NCBI GenBank assembly: GCA_011037195.1
Contig: JAAEAF010003148.1
Location: 41,144 to 105,143, forward strand
DNA: 64,000 nt
Direction of reading: 5' to 3'
From: Triatoma infestans
Lineage: Eukaryota; Arthropoda; Insecta; Hemiptera; Reduviidae
Shown here: in pieces, positions 1 through 11,429 of the stretch
Layout of the letters: every line of letters starts with the position of its first letter
Position numbering within the stretch: the stretch's first letter is position 1
Translations under genes and position numbers: made by a program
Notes under the pieces: generated by a model
The model's input: the letters and a program-made list of their open reading frames with translations, nothing else
What the model was told of the DNA's origin: nothing
The model's database searches: none

Positions 1-1390
1 TAAGAAAGTTATCTAATAATTTATCTTAGAGATATGCTATATTATTGAATAACACTAAAATATTTTATAATAATAGGAAAGTTTTAGAATTAATATTATT
101 TTGGAGATTGTAATAACACTTTACACTGTTTGTACACGCTATCACATAGAGACAGGTCAAACTTAGTACTTAGCTGCTTCTATCGCGTGTATTCTTGAAC
201 TGACGAGACGTGCAGTCTCTCTCTCTCTCAACAGCAATTAAATATTGAACTTATACTATATAATAATATTTTGTTGATTTTTGTCCATACCAACTGGCGG
301 CTCATAAGTGGCAAATCACGTGATTTATTTTGTATTAATTATATCTATATTTTAAATTAACAATCTTAATTAATTTATAAAGATTAAAACTTTAACTGTG
401 TTTAATTCTTTAATTGTATTAACTGTGAAGTAAATTACAAATCTGATAATTAAGTATATTAATGGCGTCTAATAACTGTAGCCATGGATTTTGTTTCCCA
501 AAATTATAAGTTATAAGATCTTCTAATTACGAAAAACTTATTTCTTCTCTATGTGAGATGTTTGTTATGCACTCCGCAAAATCCAAAAACCTATATTTCG
601 TCTAAATAATGGAGGTTTCGGTGAAAATCGATGAAGTTTCATTTTCGATTGGTTCTTTAATTTCCCTGATTTTCGTGAACAACTGCTCTTACAGATATTC
701 TTTAAAATATATTAAATTATAATTAATGAAAATCACAAAGATAAAGTCTCGTGTGTGTGTGTGTGTGTGTGTGTCTGTTTCTGAGCGGCTTTTTTAAATG
801 TCTGTAACTACAAACATATTACCAATGTAGTGATACGCCCATATCACCACCAAGTCACCAAGACACGCTTTACCTTAACCATCATTTACACTGACACTGT
901 CACAGGCGCTTCTATTACTCTAAGCAACAAACTCATCACAAATCCCCAGGAAAGGTAAACCCAAATTTTGTCCATAAAAGGCAATATCAGAAGAACATTG
1001 CCAGAACTTGACGATAGTCACAATATAATATAAATGATCATCAGAGAGTTTTTAGTAACTAATCATACAGTTAATAAACGTGCATTCGTAACTACTTCAT
1101 CAAGAAATTTATCATCATTGACTGATTGGCTCGCAGTCACTTCCTAACTCTCTGAATCTAAATCCATTAAGCTTAATCGCTTTACAATTACGCAATATTT
1201 TGTAATTAGTATTAATTAATTTGTGAGAAATTACTTATTTTCTGGTTAATAGTGCATTACCTTTATCCAAAATTAGAAAATTAGGATTAAATAATTTTTT
1301 TATTCTTATTTAGAGATTTACAATCAGCCTAGTAATATATATAATAATTATATATATATATATGCAATAAGTACAAGTAAATAGTATAAG
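1..1390. other. AT-rich stretch without recognised gene
   Basis: I see no coding segment or named repeat here. There is a short CT run near 214-229, a pure (GT)12 run at 751-774 and a TA run at 1350-1363. The rest is low-complexity AT-rich DNA with frequent stops in all frames. Confidence 0.6.
751..774. repeat. (GT)12 microsatellite
   Basis: Twelve uninterrupted GT units. The flanks do not show the family A pattern that surrounds most other GT runs in this window, so this one appears to be independent. Confidence 0.9.
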
Positions 1391-1394
1391 ATGA

Positions 1395-2000
1395 GATGAG
1401 ATGATATCTTGATCAGAAGATCAAGAATGCTACCCAATGGTAGCACTCTCTGTGGGATGCCTTAGTGATGCTTGATCAGTTCCGAAGGAAATCTCGGGGC
1501 CATTGTCGATTCAAACGGCGAGGAGGATTATCATGGATAGAGTAGAGGCTAGAGACTGTATGGATTAGAGGAATGAGAGAGAGCGTTGTGATATTTGAAA
1601 CATTTTGTCTCGGCAAGTTGTTGTATGTAACCTCAAGTTGAGACCTTTGTAGAGAGTGGATTAGGGAGCGTAACTATTTATTGAAGTAGCGTGGATTGGA
1701 ATGTCTGTATAATTCGTATGTTTGTAGATTTGGCTGAACCTCACAGTTCTAGTCCGTAAGTCCACATAGGTTTGAGAACCGTCATGAATAAGTCTTTTTA
1801 ATTCTGTAATTAATTTAGATCATCCTCCAAGAAGTCTGTAAAGAAGTTTGGAACGTTTAGTCATTGCTTATTTTAAGTCTTGTGTGTGGATTCCATGTGA
1901 GTCGCTTGTCTATAAACAGTCATAGGTAGCGCATCAGATCCTTAACAGGTAATGTACCGCTGTTGAAATAAAGGAGAACAGGAGCCCTGCCGGAGAGTAG
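1395..2000 (-). pseudogene. Jockey-like retrotransposon, decayed C-terminal part
   Basis: Read on the minus strand in shifting frames, the segment gives the end of a Jockey-clade reverse transcriptase polyprotein. First comes a YLGLFIDKRLTW-like block (with a stop in place of one residue), then a PMWTYGLELWG-like block, then the closing motif PPRRLNRQWPRD that is typical of the C-terminus of these proteins. Several stops and frameshifts interrupt it. The DNA after the closing motif (CTACCATTGGGTAGC on the minus sense) recurs after the better preserved fragment at 42585-42940, so both derive from one family. The 5' part of the element, including the catalytic reverse transcriptase core and endonuclease, is absent. 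No clear poly(A) tail or target duplication was found. Clade assignment rests on these motifs only. Confidence 0.62.
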
Positions 2001-2184
2001 ATGTGATGTTGTGATGTAAATATTTAAAAAAGAAAATTTACCAAAACTCAATTTAAACCAATTTGAATCTCTGTTTTGATTGTAATTTTAGCATAGCAAG
2101 AGCATTAGCGCAAACTATGTGCGAATGATGCCGCTCTTTGCGGATTCATAACGATTATCAATGTATATGTATGAAGTTAACAAC

Positions 2185-2460
2185 TGTATATATGGGACTG
2201 CGAAACATCCGAAACACTAGCGCATTCAATCCTTACAGTCCAAAATCCTACGCACCTTCTACGTCCCCAAAACGCCCTTCTATGTCTCTCTAATCACACT
2301 GTCTGCATTGGCTTCAAAATTCCCTTCGTCTTTGCTATATAGCCAAGTCGGGTAATCTCAAATTTCATTCCCAGCTATCCTCTCACAAATACAGTAATCC
2401 AAGCCTTCTCAACCGACAACTCTCCTCTCTAGTCCAACTTGATGATTGAAGCATAGCTGG
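2185..2460 (+). pseudogene. Possible Jockey-like C-terminal remnant
   Basis: One plus frame gives a WGTAKHPKH-like start, then IQSLQSKILRTFYVPKTPFYV, which matches in pattern the stretch following the LQLWGAAK block of the Jockey fragment at 59917-60430. A KFHSQLSSH-like segment follows after a stop. The frame is broken more than once and the closing RRLKRRWP motif is not intact. It is probably an old, separate fragment, but the match is short. Confidence 0.42.
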
Positions 2461-2520
2461 CCTCGCGACTAACTAACTGCATACGTGATATGGCTGTCTA
2501 GTGGGAAAGAGCGACCCCTC

Positions 2521-2575
2521 TTACGTCTGCCGCTATGGCTTATTACGTCTGCCGCTATGGCTTATTACGTCTGCC
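2521..2575. repeat. 22 bp tandem repeat, about 2.5 copies
   Basis: The unit starting TTACGTCTGCCGCTATGG recurs exactly at 2521, 2543 and 2565; the last copy is partial. The repeat is more GC-rich than its surroundings and follows the Jockey-like remnant. Confidence 0.9.
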
Positions 2576-2599
2576 GTCTTCAGCCAAAATGTACAATCC

Positions 2600-4796
2600 T
2601 TCAATTAACATAAATTTCTCTTTATGTTACAAAATTAAATAAAATAAAAGTTGAAAATGACGCAAATTCATAAGAAACTAACAATTACCAAGCAAAATAT
2701 TTCATATTTCAGATTTCTTTACCAAATTATGTGAATCTACAATGTATCATTATTTTCAAAGATGAATGTTTCTATAGCAAGAAATTCAGTAGCAATTAAA
2801 TACATTCTTATCCTATTAAAATGGACGGTTGCACTGTTGAGATGAATATTATTAAAATTGATCTTTAATTAACTACCATTTACTAGTTGTGTAATGACCA
2901 TAGTTGTTAGGTAGCCTGTAGAAATGGGCGAAGAATGGTAGTGTATAGCCATTAAACATACATTAATGTGTGATTAATTTATAGAAATTAAGATATAAAT
3001 AATTTAGAAGGAAGAAACTTCAATGTCATTTCCCTTTGAGCAATTATAAAGAATACATGCGGTTGGAACTTTCAGGGCATCGTACACATTATTAGCTTGG
3101 AGTATGTGCAGCTTCCACTTCTTCCCATCTGTATAGATTCTATTTTTATTTTTGTATTTTTTTTTTTTTATAATATAAAAAAAATAATAAAATATATATA
3201 TACACACATTAAATATAGCGTCCACAAATTGTTCTTAATCACAAGGGAAAGAGTCATTATCATCAGGGTATAATCACTGGTTCGCATGATTCGTAATCTA
3301 ATGTTTTATTATTATGGTAGCCGCTCACTTCGGGTATACCCTGTGTATGGGGCTTCACTCAGACTCTTAATACCAGTAGCATTACACATATTAACTCGTA
3401 TTTGACTTTAGAAATAGCTTGGCTTTTTTCATTTTATTTCTTTCTACATTTTAAAACTTATTAGTATAAAAATAATAATTAATTACATTTTGTAAAAGTG
3501 GAAATTAACTATATTTACAGAGTGCAAATATACTTGTAGAGAAAGTTGCATATTGTTTGTTAACTTCTCTATTTGAGAATAATCAATTTTCTTCAAATAT
3601 TTCTCCCATTTCTTGTGAATGTTGCCAAATAATACGTGCCAAAGTCATATTAAACATATTTCCATTATTCTATACGGCAAAATGAACAATTTTCAATAAA
3701 TAATATTTCAGAAAAATTAGTAATCTATATAATGCCAATGAATATGATTTTTTTTCGGTTTGTTTATAGTGAACTTTATATATAGCCTTAGTGAAATTGC
3801 AATGCAACAAAAGTAAGTCTTCTTTTTTCTTTTTTTTTTTAATAAATAGAAAGCGTATCATTTTCTTTTTAGTTGTAAAACTATTGCATGCAATGTGCAA
3901 TCTTTTCATCATAGTTGTGTATCTGACCAATAGTAGAACTTCTTCTATATTTAGTATTTATTCCAATGAAATCCTCTTAAAAGTGTTTTTCATGCAAGTA
4001 ATAATTTTTGATCGATTTTTTTTTTTTTTTTAGTTTCTGGGAAACTATTAGTTACTATATTATCTTTATTATGTTTCTGTTTATGTATCAGATACTCATC
4101 TTAATTTGTAAGCCATTTGTACATCATTATTTTTTAATACATTTTTATTGATATCTCTAAACGTCTACAATGACTAGGATTTTTTTTTTGTTTAGTAAAA
4201 ACAAAAAGGGAAAACCAACTGTGATTTGAAAGTTGGTTGTAAATATGTGGTTGTATGAATCACAGAGATAAACGATACTTTTGGGGGTGCATGTTTGAAA
4301 CTTAGCATTCCCAAGTTATTCTCTCCACCTTTTTTGCTCATCGTTCAGTGAGAAATAAAGCGCCAAAATTTCATGCAAAATGTTTTGGCCCACTTCTTCA
4401 GAAATCTTGACGCCCTTCCATTGCTTATATTAATGATTCTAATAGACATACAATAATCCCTAATACTGCCTACAGAGATTTATATCATCAACTCCTTGGA
4501 TTTGATTACACACTATACACAACTGTAACTTTCAAGTCTATTTTTTTCCAAATAATCTTTCATAGTTTATTATAAAATTTGGAACCATTCTTTAGGTTAT
4601 CGTTTTAATTTAAAAGCTCGAAGTCGATGATGATGTAGAGTTAGTCACTTGATAAAGTTAAATTTGGATTCAGAAAACCTGCGTATTTTTGCAGGGAAAT
4701 TTGAGCGATTAGCTGTAACATTAGCTAGCTTAGATAAAGATATGAAGAGAGTAACTTTTAAAGTAAGAACTTCTAAAGAAGTATGTTTTCTATTTT
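2600..4796. other. No recognised gene or named repeat
   Basis: AT-rich sequence with several A or T runs (for example near 3156-3186, 3826-3840 and 4016-4032). The open frames found here are made of homopolymers and show no protein family pattern. Confidence 0.55.
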
Positions 4797-5275
4797 AGTC
4801 TTTTAGCACGTCAGCAACCACACCATCCACAGTGACCTAAAAATCTCATTTGTCCTAGATCTGTCCTAGATCTCGCCAAGTCCCGATATATTAAATTCCA
4901 TTCCAAACTTTCCCATCACTACAACCCATTGATCCGCAACATGTCACAGATAACACTTCCTGCTAATCCTTCCCGAAGGCCTGAAGCGCCGATGGCCTCG
5001 CGATCACCTGATCGCTTGATAAAAAAAAAAAAAAAAGGGCATCCTTCGAATTCGCTTCATCGGTGTCTATACTAACCGACTTATGATGGTCATTGTTGGA
5101 TGGCCCTCAGTCAAGTTATTAGTTGTTTTTTTTTTCCTTTCTTCTTTATTTTTGTGTTTAATTTATTTTATGTTTTATTTTATTATTTGCTATATAATTG
5201 TCATCTCATTTGCTTGTTGTGTATGATTTCGCAGTTGCAAATAAATGAATTAAAGTAAAAAAAAAGTCTTTTAGC
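4797..5275 (+). mobile_element. Short Jockey-like insertion with 11 bp target duplication
   Basis: The sequence AGTCTTTTAGC occurs at 4797-4807 and again at 5265-5275. Between them is a retrotransposon 3' end: a plus-strand stretch encoding RYIKFHSKLSHH and LPANPSRRPE, then an internal A run at about 5022-5036, then a UTR with an AATAAA-type signal near 5240, and finally a poly(A) run that merges with the right target copy. The protein pattern matches the minus-strand segment at 5279-5578, where the same region reads as an open frame ending in RRLKRRWP. In this copy the frame shifts just before that motif. The direct repeats plus poly(A) are the signature of target-primed reverse transcription of a 5'-truncated copy. 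Confidence 0.78.
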
Positions 5276-5278
5276 GTT

Positions 5279-5578
5279 TCAGAGGGGGGGGAGAGGCTTA
5301 ATGCACTGTGAAAAGAGTGCTAAAGGCTAGCCTCCCCATCAGATGCCATAGTCAATGCCCTGTGAGGAAACCCCGTTATTAAGGCCGATGCATGCTTCCG
5401 ATCTCTGTTGGTTATAATTTCCCAAGCAGACTGAGGCCATCGGCGCTTCAGTCTTCGGGAAGGATTAGCAGGAAGTGTTATCTGTGGCAGGTTGCGGATC
5501 AATGGGTTGCAGTGATGGGAAAGTTTGGAATGGAATTTAATATATCGGGACCTGGGAGCGAGTTCCAAAGCTGCTTCT
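5279..5578 (-). pseudogene. Jockey-like C-terminal fragment, antisense to its neighbour
   Basis: The minus strand is open for about 82 codons and encodes RSRYIKFHSKLSHHCNPLIR, LPQITLPANPSRRLKRRWPQ and a short tail. This is the C-terminal region of a Jockey-clade polyprotein. Its first half is the inverted copy of 4880-4995. The fragment is bounded by GTCTTTTAG-type sequence on both sides (5266-5274 and 5583-5591), the same short sequence that flanks the neighbouring insertion. It has no poly(A) at the expected end (5279 side). It may be a second insertion into the same target or a rearranged part of the first. Confidence 0.65.
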
Positions 5579-5599
5579 TAATGTCTTTTAGTGTTAATT

Positions 5600-6905
5600 A
5601 TATCTTGTTAAAAAAAAATTAATTAATTTTAATAAAACTTTAATGATAATTATTATATCACCACTGTAATTGTGTTAACTTATTACTACAAATTGCATAG
5701 TCTATGTTCATGTTTATTATTACAGAAGACTTATTCAGTTCAATACATTTTCAAAGTCTAGAGAATTTTTCCAAGAACACTAATAGACAAGACAGGAGCT
5801 TGGAATGTTTTATATTAATGTTTCTGAGAATATAACTTGGATTCTATATCGCGCTATTTTTATCATAATTATTATTATTTATTTTTTATGTATATTTTAT
5901 TTTGTTTTAGTAAGGTGAGCAATAATTTTTAATATTATTTTCTCTCATTAAACTTTTTCTTTAGTGAAATTGTTATTATACTTTTACAATTGGCACAAAA
6001 ATCAAATAAAAAATAATATAATTTTTTTCCCCACTATCGCCTGATCAATAAAGGATTCCATTAGGTCATTGTTATTCCATGATCTACTTCATCCAGCCTC
6101 AGACCACCTGTGAGAAGAAACTCGCAAATACCATAATGTCTTCGATCTTCTGTTGTTTTTTTTTTGGTTCTTTGTCTTTTGTTTGTTTCTATATTAAAAA
6201 AATCAAATCAGGTTTATGTTGTACATATTTACACTATCTAAACTTCAATTTACATTAGCAATTATGCTATATTTTTATTATTAATCTCTTTATATAATTT
6301 TTTTTATATAAAAAGTGTCTTTTGAATAAAAAAAAAAAACCCTTAGAAAATGAAGTTATCTTTCCCCTATAAAGTGGAATTTAAGTGATTCTATTGGCAG
6401 AAATGAAAAATATTTCGATTACTTATAGACTTAGCCTTGCATGCATATTTACATACAAAATTACGCTTTTATCACAGATTCATATACATCGATAATTTCT
6501 AGACAATAACGATTTTTCTGTTTCTGTGAATGAATACTAAGACAGAAAACAAACTGCTAAGTTATTCTCCTGATTCTAAAGAACAGTTTTTTTTTTGCGC
6601 ACTTAATTCCAGGAGATTTTCTATGCGACGGTTTTAACATACATCTCAAATAAAGTTTCATTTAATTTGTTTTTTTTCTTGTCTGTTTTGACTAAGAAAT
6701 AATAGACCGCTTTAAGCTGCGATTCCTTATAGAGTAATAATTACTTTAGCCCCATGGTTATTGAAGGCTAGCCCTCACATTACATTTAGATGTGCACATA
6801 TACGTATATCAACAGATAATGGGTGGTAACATTTCTAAAGTTATCCGTTTCAAATGAAGACAGAATTTTTGCGATTTTGTTTTCTTCGAAATCCATGATA
6901 CATCA
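5600..6905. other. No recognised gene or named repeat
   Basis: AT-rich sequence with T and A runs (6003-6030, 6328-6341, 6589-6597). No frame shows a protein family pattern and no match to families A, B or H was noticed. Confidence 0.5.
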
Positions 6906-6909
6906 ATTT

Positions 6910-7480
6910 TTACTTTCTCTTCTTAGTAAAGAGTGAGTATTGCGGATAAGGCTAAATTTTTTAAATTAAGCTTTCACCGGAAATACATATTTTGAGGTTC
7001 TCTAAGTTTTGAAAAAAATTTGTAGCGAATATTGTGTGTGTGTGTGTGTGTACGTTGTTTAAACAAAGTTCAAACTTGGTACTCTGTTTAGACACTACTA
7101 ACGCATCTGGCACGAATAACTTGGTGGAAAATCTATCAGCCAGGAGTGCAACTTTACTGAGCGTTTTTTTCTTCTGTTTTTTTTACGATTTTCTCGAAAA
7201 CGATACCAACGATTTTCTGTAAACTTTCTACACATGAATACTTAAATTTTTACTTGAAACATTTTCCTAGGAAAATTGTTTTTTTGTGCTTGTGAAAGAA
7301 CAGTACCGTTATACTTAACTTTTAAGTACCGCTTCACTTGGTACAATGAATGGTTTTAATAGCTATATAATATTATTATGCATTAGAAGTTGATAGCCAA
7401 TTTTGAAGAAAAATTGGAATTTTCTTTGGTATTTTCTCAAAAACGATTTTCTTTAAGTTTCGAATGTTCACGACAGTGAT
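6910..7480 (+). repeat. Family A element, diverged copy
   Basis: It opens with a TCTTCTTAGTAAAGAG remnant of the family A end hairpin, followed by the conserved TTCACCGGAAATAC block, a GT run at 7033-7050 at the usual site, and then the block with GTGCAACTTTACTGA and CGATTTTCTCGAAAACGA. The TTACTTGAAACATTTTCC segment typical of the monomers follows. The right end fades into unrelated sequence before 7680. Confidence 0.72.
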
Positions 7481-7684
7481 TTATAAACCTATCACTCGAC
7501 ATTTTTTCGAGAAAAAAAAATTTCAGAGTGGGGTTTGAAGTTCTGTCATTTAGGTTTAAACTTAAACTGCATAAATTGTTTATTTTGACAGAGGACAGTC
7601 CACACAAGTCCGCTACAAGTATAACTCCTACAACCTTTTTTTTATGGCCAGCCTTGCTAAACTTTTGTAAACGCAATTAATGGT

Positions 7685-8045
7685 ATAATGAATGTGAGAA
7701 GAAGAGAGTATTAGAGAGAAATAAACTAGATGATATGCTGAACACTGTATAATGAATAGAACACACAAACTGCAAGGACTTTACAGTTAGTTTAGAAGTT
7801 AGATAGCGAGAAAAATATAAGAGACAGACTGGCTGAGTTAGAAGGCAGTATATAGGTTGCTGACTCGATGTGCTGTTGTAAACTGTCCAGAACTGTACTG
7901 CCGTCGCTCTGTTTATATGAAATCTAACTCTCCCTTCCTAATTTGTCCTAGGTGGGGAGTAACAGACTTTTTATTTATTAAATATATGCTTCTCCTCTCT
8001 TCGGATCCTATGCAATCTTTAATGATTCGGATCCAATTACAATGG
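7685..8045 (+). repeat. Family B repeat copy 1
   Basis: This segment matches the reverse complement of 13213-13600 along most of its length. Shared landmarks are GTGAGAAGAAGAGAG, the GACTTTACAGTTAG region, GTTGCTGACTCG, a TATA-like GTTTATATGAAATC, GGGGAGTAAC and CTCTTCGGATCCT. No open frame spans it. The inverted ends seen in the copy at 13187-13653 are not preserved clearly here. Confidence 0.72.
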
Positions 8046-8049
8046 TACA

Positions 8050-9575
8050 GTTTAATTAACGTTGTAGTTTAATTCAGGCGATTGGGACTGTTGATTGAAT
8101 GGTGGCCGTTAACTCAGTCAATTAAGCAAATCATGACTGAGTGTTTCTTGAGTGAATTTATGAGAAAACTATTTAATCAGAAGTTAGTGTTAGCAATTGG
8201 ATCTTCCTCTTGTACCTCAAAAATTCCTTCTTGCAGTTTTTTCTTTAAATTAATCACTTCTTAACGATCAAATATACAAATGTAAAATCTATTAACAAAG
8301 TATTTCTTTATCTTCGTACAGTCAGTACATGAAACTGTAAAATAATATTAATAGAAACAAAAAGAATAATAAAAACTCAAATCTTTGCTAAAAGAGAGCT
8401 TGCTGATATTAAAATTAATTGAGCATATAAATAAAAATATCATATTAACTGATCTCATTGAGATTAAGAGTTTTAGTTGAATAAGCTTATATTTTCTAAA
8501 AACATATTGTAACAAAATAAAGTGAAATACAGTAATGCGAAGTATGAAATATTATAGTGAACAGCTGAACAAATCTTGTTTGGCCAACACCTTCAGTAAA
8601 ATAATATGAATATTGAAATGTGTATGTGTAATTGTGTCTGTTTGTGTGTATGTATTTGTGTTTTGTAAATGTTGCGTATAATCCAATTATAATATTAACA
8701 TGGAGTTCCACCAAATGTGTTCACTCACTAGTCAAAACAAAAGTAATCACCTCTTCATTTTCTGCAACGCTTGAAATCTCTCCCTCCTACCCCCTTTTCT
8801 CTATCATGTTTAGTAATGTTCGACTAGAATACAACAAAACCATCTAAACATTGCTGACTAAATCATATAATACTACTTTAAACAAAACAAAAAAATATAT
8901 ATATATATCGTACATTTGCTTTGTATACATTTTAAACATAAAAGAAACTTAAAATATTATTTTGTTTACTAACTAAACATTCTAAAAACAAGTTACTGAA
9001 AGAAATTTTTAAGAAGGCAGCGAATTTCTAGAACCTAAAGAATGTAAAACATGTATATTGATATAAAGTTCAAAAGCGACATTTATACGAATTACATAAA
9101 TCATTAGCCTCAAAGATTAGTATTATCATTTACTTTGCTCTATTTTCCTTTAAGGAGAAGTCTTAGCCACTTCTTGAAGTTGCCTATTGACAACAACACG
9201 TAGCGTATACCCCCCAGAAGAGAAAGTTCATTTGGTCAAATAATTGGATAAATGGTTGGAGGTACAGTGCTGGATCAACAGTCTTAACATAACCCTGAAT
9301 TTCATATTATCGGTTACGTGAAACTGCCAACAATCGAAGAAATTCAGCAAAAAATAAAATTCTTTGAAGAAGTAGAAAGATCCATCAAGATAATATCCTA
9401 TTCACACACTGTTTTGACAATAGGGGAATCTCAAAACCGATAAGCTGGAAATGCAGGTTGTAATGGACAAGTTCTCGAATACTGTTGGAAGTATATTTGT
9501 ATTATAGGTAATTTTGTTTTTTTTTTTTTTTTAATTTATAGTCCATTAATAATTTTTTTTATTATTAATTACCTC
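8050..9575. other. No recognised gene or named repeat
   Basis: AT-rich DNA with a GT-rich patch near 8610-8665 and a TA run near 8897-8909. I could not relate it to any of the dispersed families or find a protein pattern. Confidence 0.5.
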
Positions 9576-9580
9576 CTGTT

Positions 9581-9608
9581 GACGTTTCGACCATTATAAT
9601 GGTCATTT
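9581..9608 (-). ncRNA. Hammerhead-like motif remnant
   Basis: On the minus strand the 16-base palindrome GACCATTATAATGGTC is followed by GAAACGTC. A hairpin followed by GAAAC and a GUC triplet is the 3' half of the small hammerhead ribozymes found in Penelope-like elements. The expected CUGAUGA box before the stem is reduced to AAAUGA, so this copy should be inactive. It sits close to a second, better motif at 9742-9771. Confidence 0.45.
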
Positions 9609-9696
9609 AAAAATAAAATGCTGTACAATTTCACAGGAAGTTAGAAATACTCTACAATAATATTGTATAGCCAATAATTTAACCATTATTACTAAT

Positions 9697-9932
9697 ATCC
9701 GGTATTTTATCCATCGCAGCATGCATATTGGTTTCGTTCCTGACCGGTTTCGGATTTTCATCCATCGTCAGCAAATTCACCAAGCTCGTGTAAGAGTTCA
9801 CTTCAACGAAATGTTTCTGTTAGACTCACACTTGCTGGTTGTATACATGTGGGGAGGAACCTTATGGGTGAAAATCCGAAACCGGTCAGTAACAATACCA
9901 ACATGCATGCTACGACGGATGAAATACCGGAT
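9697..9932. mobile_element. Inverted-arm element with hammerhead-like core
   Basis: The two ends are imperfect inverted copies: the left arm begins ATCCGGTATTTTATCC and the right arm ends with the complement GGATGAAATACCGGAT. Further inside, both arms contain CATGCAT and a CCGAAACCGGTC block in opposite orientation. Total length is 236 bp and no open frame is conserved. The architecture resembles the larger family H elements but the sequence is different, so it is a separate family. No convincing target duplication was found. Confidence 0.6.
9742..9771 (-). ncRNA. Hammerhead ribozyme-like core (best preserved)
   Basis: The minus strand reads CUGACGA, then U, then a GGAU-GAAA-AUCC stem-loop, then GAAAC, CG and GUC. 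This supplies both conserved boxes of a type I hammerhead (CUGANGA and GAAA), a closed helix II with a GNRA loop, and a short palindromic helix III (ACCGGU) ending at a GUC cleavage triplet. One extra U lies between the first box and helix II, and helix I is weak in the flanks. The right arm at about 9865-9885 carries a degenerate copy on the plus strand. Activity is not established. Confidence 0.55.
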
Positions 9933-10443
9933 GTTATCCAGCTATTGCGGACCCACCCACATTTTCAGTATTACTATATATTTGTAGGATAAAATTACAT
10001 AATTTTTTTGTTTTAAATACCCAAACGGATGTCATCTTGACCTGGCAACATCTTGTTAATTTTATTTTAAAAAATTTGTAGGCCATATTAGCCCACTGTT
10101 TTAATTTTATTGCCAATTTGAATTAAATAAAATAAATTTATTGTCATAATCGTTTGTTGGTTTTATAAATATTATAAACAATCTTCAATTTAAATAATAT
10201 TTTATCGAATTTCTTATTTTTATTGTTATTATTGTAATTATTGGGGCCAGTGAATGGTATGTTATTAGTGTATGTTAATATTAAATAGATATTAGTGTTA
10301 ATACATATAAAAAAGTTACTACGTATTTAGTTATGAGATATTAACATGTTTAGGAGAAGGATGATTATATGTCATTACGAGAGCAGTTACTGTTTCAATT
10401 ATTATACAGGTGATATCTATTCCTTTTTTTCTTTCTTTTTGCT

Positions 10444-10672
10444 TTAATTTAAGGCGCTTCAACATCTGTGGTCATTAGCGCCTGGAGCCTTCTCAGTGCA
10501 CTGCCGGCCTGCAGACAGTGTTCTCTCGTTATAGACAACACAGTCTATCACCGGACAGTGAGGTGTAGAGACTTCTAGGAAGAAAGAATCTAAGTATAGC
10601 ACAGCTGGACTCGAAGCCGGGTCCTCCGCGTGGGAGTCCAGTACGCTAACCACTTAGCTATTCCCTTCCCCT
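10444..10672 (-). mobile_element. tRNA-derived SINE
   Basis: On the minus strand a tRNA-like head contains TAGCTAAGTGGTTAGCG (box A-like) and GCTTCGAGTCCAGC (box B-like). The body follows, with CTAGAAGTCTCTACACC, a CTGTCCGGTGATAG-type segment that pairs with a nearby inverted copy, and the end GCGCCTTAAATTAA, then a T-rich stretch on the plus strand corresponding to an A-rich tail. Seven or more related copies lie in this window, on both strands. The internal pol III promoter would drive transcription from the tRNA end. Confidence 0.85.
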
Positions 10673-10799
10673 TAATGTTAGTTTTTATTTATTATTTGGT
10701 ATGAGGGAGGAATTTTATCAAGATTTATTTTTAATCAAGAAATTTTCATTGAAATTGCAACATTATATTGTTTAGTAAAAAAACTTATGCAATAATGTA

Positions 10800-10992
10800 G
10801 TTTAAATTTAAACTAACTGACAGATCCACCAATTCCCCGCAAAAATAATTGCTCCACTTCTTATTGATGGATTTTGCCAGAAATTTTTGTATCTGATGCA
10901 ATGCGGTGGTAGGGCCTAAACGGTACAGAAAGTTTGAGCTTCCCGCTCGACTTTTCGTTTTAGAGATGTTCTGTTAAAACACACATACATAC
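10800..10992 (-). repeat. Family A fragment
   Basis: Minus-strand family A sequence near the microsatellite side: the plus strand shows GAGCTTCCCGCTCGACTTTTCGTTTT and related blocks also seen at 36680-36705 in another minus copy. The family H element at 10994-11414 begins directly after it, which suggests insertion into this copy. Confidence 0.6.
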
Positions 10993-10993
10993 T

Positions 10994-11414
10994 TGTTGTG
11001 GTTGGTTCCGCAGAGCTGGAAAGCATCAGAGATATTTTCCATGATAGCCTGTTCCTTTTTGTGGTCATCGACCGATTTCAGGCGTTCGCCCATCATCAGG
11101 ATGTTTTTTTGTCAAACAATGTGATAACATAGACTTGCACAAAGCAAATTTAGATTGATACAAATCAAGATTTGATAAAATAAACAAGTCAATAATAAAA
11201 TTGCAATGAATACTGTAGCCTGTGTAGTAAGTAATACATGTTGCTATTTAATAATTAGGGTAAAAGTATAGTGATAATAGTATATAAAGCTGATAATAAA
11301 GAGTGTATCAACTAAATTTGCTCTGTGCAAGTCTATATTATCATACTGTTTGACAAAAAACATCCTAATGATGGGCGAACGCCGGAAACCGGTCGATAAC
11401 CACAAAAAGAAGCA
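10994..11414. mobile_element. Family H inverted-arm element, copy 1
   Basis: The left arm runs from TGTTGTGGTTGGTTCCGC through GCATCAGAGATATTTTCC, GTGGTCATCGACC and CCCATCATCAGGATG to GACTTGCACAAAGC. The right arm repeats these in inverted order from TTGCTCTGTGCAAGTCTA to the CGATAACCACAAAAAGAAGC block, where it is cut off. The arms are about 165 bp and 125 bp; the 130 bp between them has no open frame. A second copy of the internal body, without arms, lies at about 11530-11685. Inverted long-terminal-type repeats and hammerhead-like cores in both arms are features of Penelope-like elements, but no reverse transcriptase is present. Confidence 0.7.
11066..11103 (-). ncRNA. Hammerhead-like core in the left H arm
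   Basis: Minus strand: CAUC, CUGAUGA, U, a GGGC-GAAC-GCCU stem-loop, GAAAU, CG, GUC, GAUG. CAUC and GAUG can pair as helix I, giving a three-way junction with both conserved boxes. Helix II has one G-U pair and the base after GAAA is U rather than C. The opposite arm (11361-11397) is worse, with CUAAUGA. This is the most complete family H core in the window. Confidence 0.5.
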
Positions 11415-11429
11415 TAAGTGAATACGAGG

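Noticed and set aside
9697..9932. A classic MITE with terminal inverted repeats
   Set aside because: The inverted arms contain hammerhead-like cores and no TA or other standard duplication is evident; a Penelope-like arm pair is the better working idea, though not proven.
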